Shown here one piece after another: positions 63,601 through 64,000 of a stretch of DNA of 64,000 bases; within the stretch, counting starts at the first letter, position 1; the number at the start of each line of letters is the position of its first letter. This DNA is from Nitrospira sp. (lineage in GTDB: Bacteria > Nitrospirota > Nitrospiria > Nitrospirales > Nitrospiraceae), in NCBI GenBank assembly GCA_005116955.1, contig SWDI01000001.1, forward strand, positions 276,464 to 340,463, given 5' to 3'. The notes beneath the pieces are model-generated. The model was not told the DNA's origin. It worked only from the letters and a program-made list of their open reading frames with translations, and searched no databases. The translations under genes and the position numbers were made by a program.

Positions 63601-64000
63601 GAGTGCGTTCATTTGATCGTGAGTCAACCGCTTGGGTACTCGATCAATCAGACAGAGGGTGCCCAGCGCATAGCCGGCCGGTGTCATAAGTGGCATCCCG
63701 GCATAGAAGCGTATGTGCGGGTCCTCCGTGACGAGGGGGTTGTCGGAAAATCGTGCATCGTGGACGGCATCGGGCACCACGAATAGGTCACTGCCGTGGA
63801 TCGCGTGGGCACAGAACGCGATGTCGCGGGAGGTTTCCTGAGCCTCAATACCCACCTTCGCCTTGAACCACTGGCGATGGGGATCGATGAGGCTGACCAG
63901 CGCAATTGGGGTACCGCAGATCTGGGCGGCGAGTGTGGTCAAATCATCGAAGGCCGCTTCCGGCGGCGTATCGAGAATCTCGTATTGTCGGAGTTCGGCG
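60334..64000 (-). CDS. Hybrid histidine kinase, N-terminal part (GAF + 7 PAS; extends beyond right edge)
   Basis: The frame is open to the window edge ([20 protein letters not shown]), so the true start lies outside. Order: GAF ([20 protein letters not shown]), then seven PAS segments, starting [89 protein letters not shown] and [15 protein letters not shown]. The last two are near copies. HisKA is reached ([12 protein letters not shown]), after which the frame shifts at the G-run and runs into an unrelated tail to 60334. The real gene should join to 59169-60677. Confidence 0.88.
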   Translation of the reverse strand, partial: AELRQYEILDTPPEAAFDDLTTLAAQICGTPIALVSLIDPHRQWFKAKVGIEAQETSRDIAFCAHAIHGSDLFVVPDAVHDARFSDNPLVTEDPHIRFYAGMPLMTPAGYALGTLCLIDRVPKRLTHDQMNALRILGRQVVTQLELRRGRQKLEGNLARQEQHEQLRADILRALEHGLEGLAFLDQEGRYTYQNQAHAAIYGYKPEELINRSWKTLYTPEWVAKIEQQYFPILLQVGRWSGEVQGLSKSGQEIDTEISLVLSQEGKDPTRWLMCTCRDVTARATAQRQLEANRESLAHAQAIAHVGSWESDVATGAETWSDEQFRIFGYAPQAIMPTLVTFREAVHPDDRTRVFKAIEDALEQNHPYEVTCKILRPHGESRYVLCRGTVTRDLDGRATRMAGTVQDITEQKALEQILYDTIQRLDVATKSGGIGVWEYYISENKLVWDTQMYRLYGYTVEDFPAAYEAWTSRLHPEDKLAAEAALQAAIEGRRPFDTEFRVVLPNKAIRHIKATAIVLKDDQGTAVRMIGINYDITARKESEQVVRDLHNFQEAILLNAPHAVVAISTTGIIQLFNPAAEKLLGYSAEEMVGKSTPAIFHCAEEVAARAKIFGAELGIELQPGLDVFVAKSRRNLPNEHEWIYIRKDGTRITAQLSITAIRDHTGTITGFLGMATDISAQKKAERSRLAAEAAIREKEELTRVMIENVLDYSILRLDPEGHVASWNQGSQRLKGYTADEIIGRHFSCFYPKEEQANGKPMAMLKKATTHHHAEDEGWRVRKDGSQFWANVVITSLIDPDGQLKGFTKVVRDMTTRKLAELQFRHVFEAAPNGMLLANQNGIMTLVNTQVERDFGYDRLELVGQPVEMLMPERFRARHHGQRNTFFQQPKDHYAMGVSRELFGLRKDGTEFPLEISLNPIETSTGLQILASIVDISVHKQAELQFRQVVESAPNGMLLANQDGVMTLVNTQIERYFGYDRQELIGQPVEILIPERFRPQHPGQRTGFFHQPTARAMGVNRELFGRRKNGSEFPLEIGLNPIKTTEGLQVLASIVDTTARKQAEARLEQGARDLAARNQALAEANQVALAATRAKSEFLATMSHEIRTPHECHRRHGGITPGNAAHAGSGQLCRPLQPRRGLPHGTDQRHLGFLQDRSWLHGAGSGAVRSVPTRRHHGRAHVREGRGQKTRTLGPRASGCPTGGRRGPHPLESGAREPRQQCD

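Overview
The window reads as a chromosome segment from a Nitrospira-like bacterium (phylum Nitrospirota). This is an inference from gene content: many universal stress proteins, P-II-like proteins beside transporters, a rubrerythrin/Fe-S reductase/DUF3501 cluster, large PAS-rich hybrid kinases, and intergenic palindromes. There is no rRNA or tRNA gene, CRISPR array, prophage or intact insertion sequence. GC content looks moderately high, with more AT-rich stretches around 16.2-17.6 kb, 19.6 kb and 31.25 kb.

Layout. 0-8.9 kb: the tail of one MFS exporter, a secreted Lys/Glu-repeat BON protein, a second related MFS exporter and a glycogen-debranching-type glucosidase, all rightward. They converge on a P2-type cation ATPase that is coupled to a universal stress protein. 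9.2-16.2 kb: two CBS proteins, an L,D-transpeptidase, a zinc alcohol dehydrogenase, a lone GroES, and a mirror-image block in which two P-II-like genes flank a BASS-family transporter and a VIT-family transporter. A 3' fragment of a second L,D-transpeptidase lies inside that block. 16.2-20.4 kb: an arsenic island (arsR, arsM and an internally deleted arsC) with a 131-bp hairpin repeat and the decayed tail of a Lon-type protease.

20.4-38.4 kb: a small-molecule-kinase-like/APS-kinase-like pair, a SWIM-SNF2 helicase, a secreted pentapeptide-repeat protein and a cytochrome c. A stress region follows, with four more universal stress proteins, an MgtE-like transporter preceded by a 31-residue membrane protein, a cupredoxin, a PPi-type phosphofructokinase and a MarR regulator with a four-Cys tail. 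38.6-41.9 kb: rubrerythrin, a GlpC/HdrD-like Fe-S protein, DUF3501 and a two-domain pterin synthase. 41.9-48.6 kb: a RelE toxin-antitoxin pair and a type I restriction-modification operon, hsdM-hsdS-fic-hsdR. Its HsdR lacks the Walker A segment.

48.6-64 kb: two related periplasmic HGG proteins, a thioredoxin-like protein and a peroxiredoxin, then TypA/BipA with a terminator-like hairpin in its leader. A leftward signalling cluster follows: three receiver proteins, one HPt protein and two large hybrid histidine kinases. The second kinase runs off the right edge and is split by one extra G in a G-run.

Working together: the stress-protein, redox and metal genes form a stress and metal-handling neighbourhood. 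The HPt protein and stand-alone receivers probably form a phosphorelay with the two hybrid kinases. The damaged genes (hsdR, arsC, the Lon and L,D-transpeptidase fragments, the split kinase) point to recent local rearrangement and decay, although the single-base events could also be sequencing errors.
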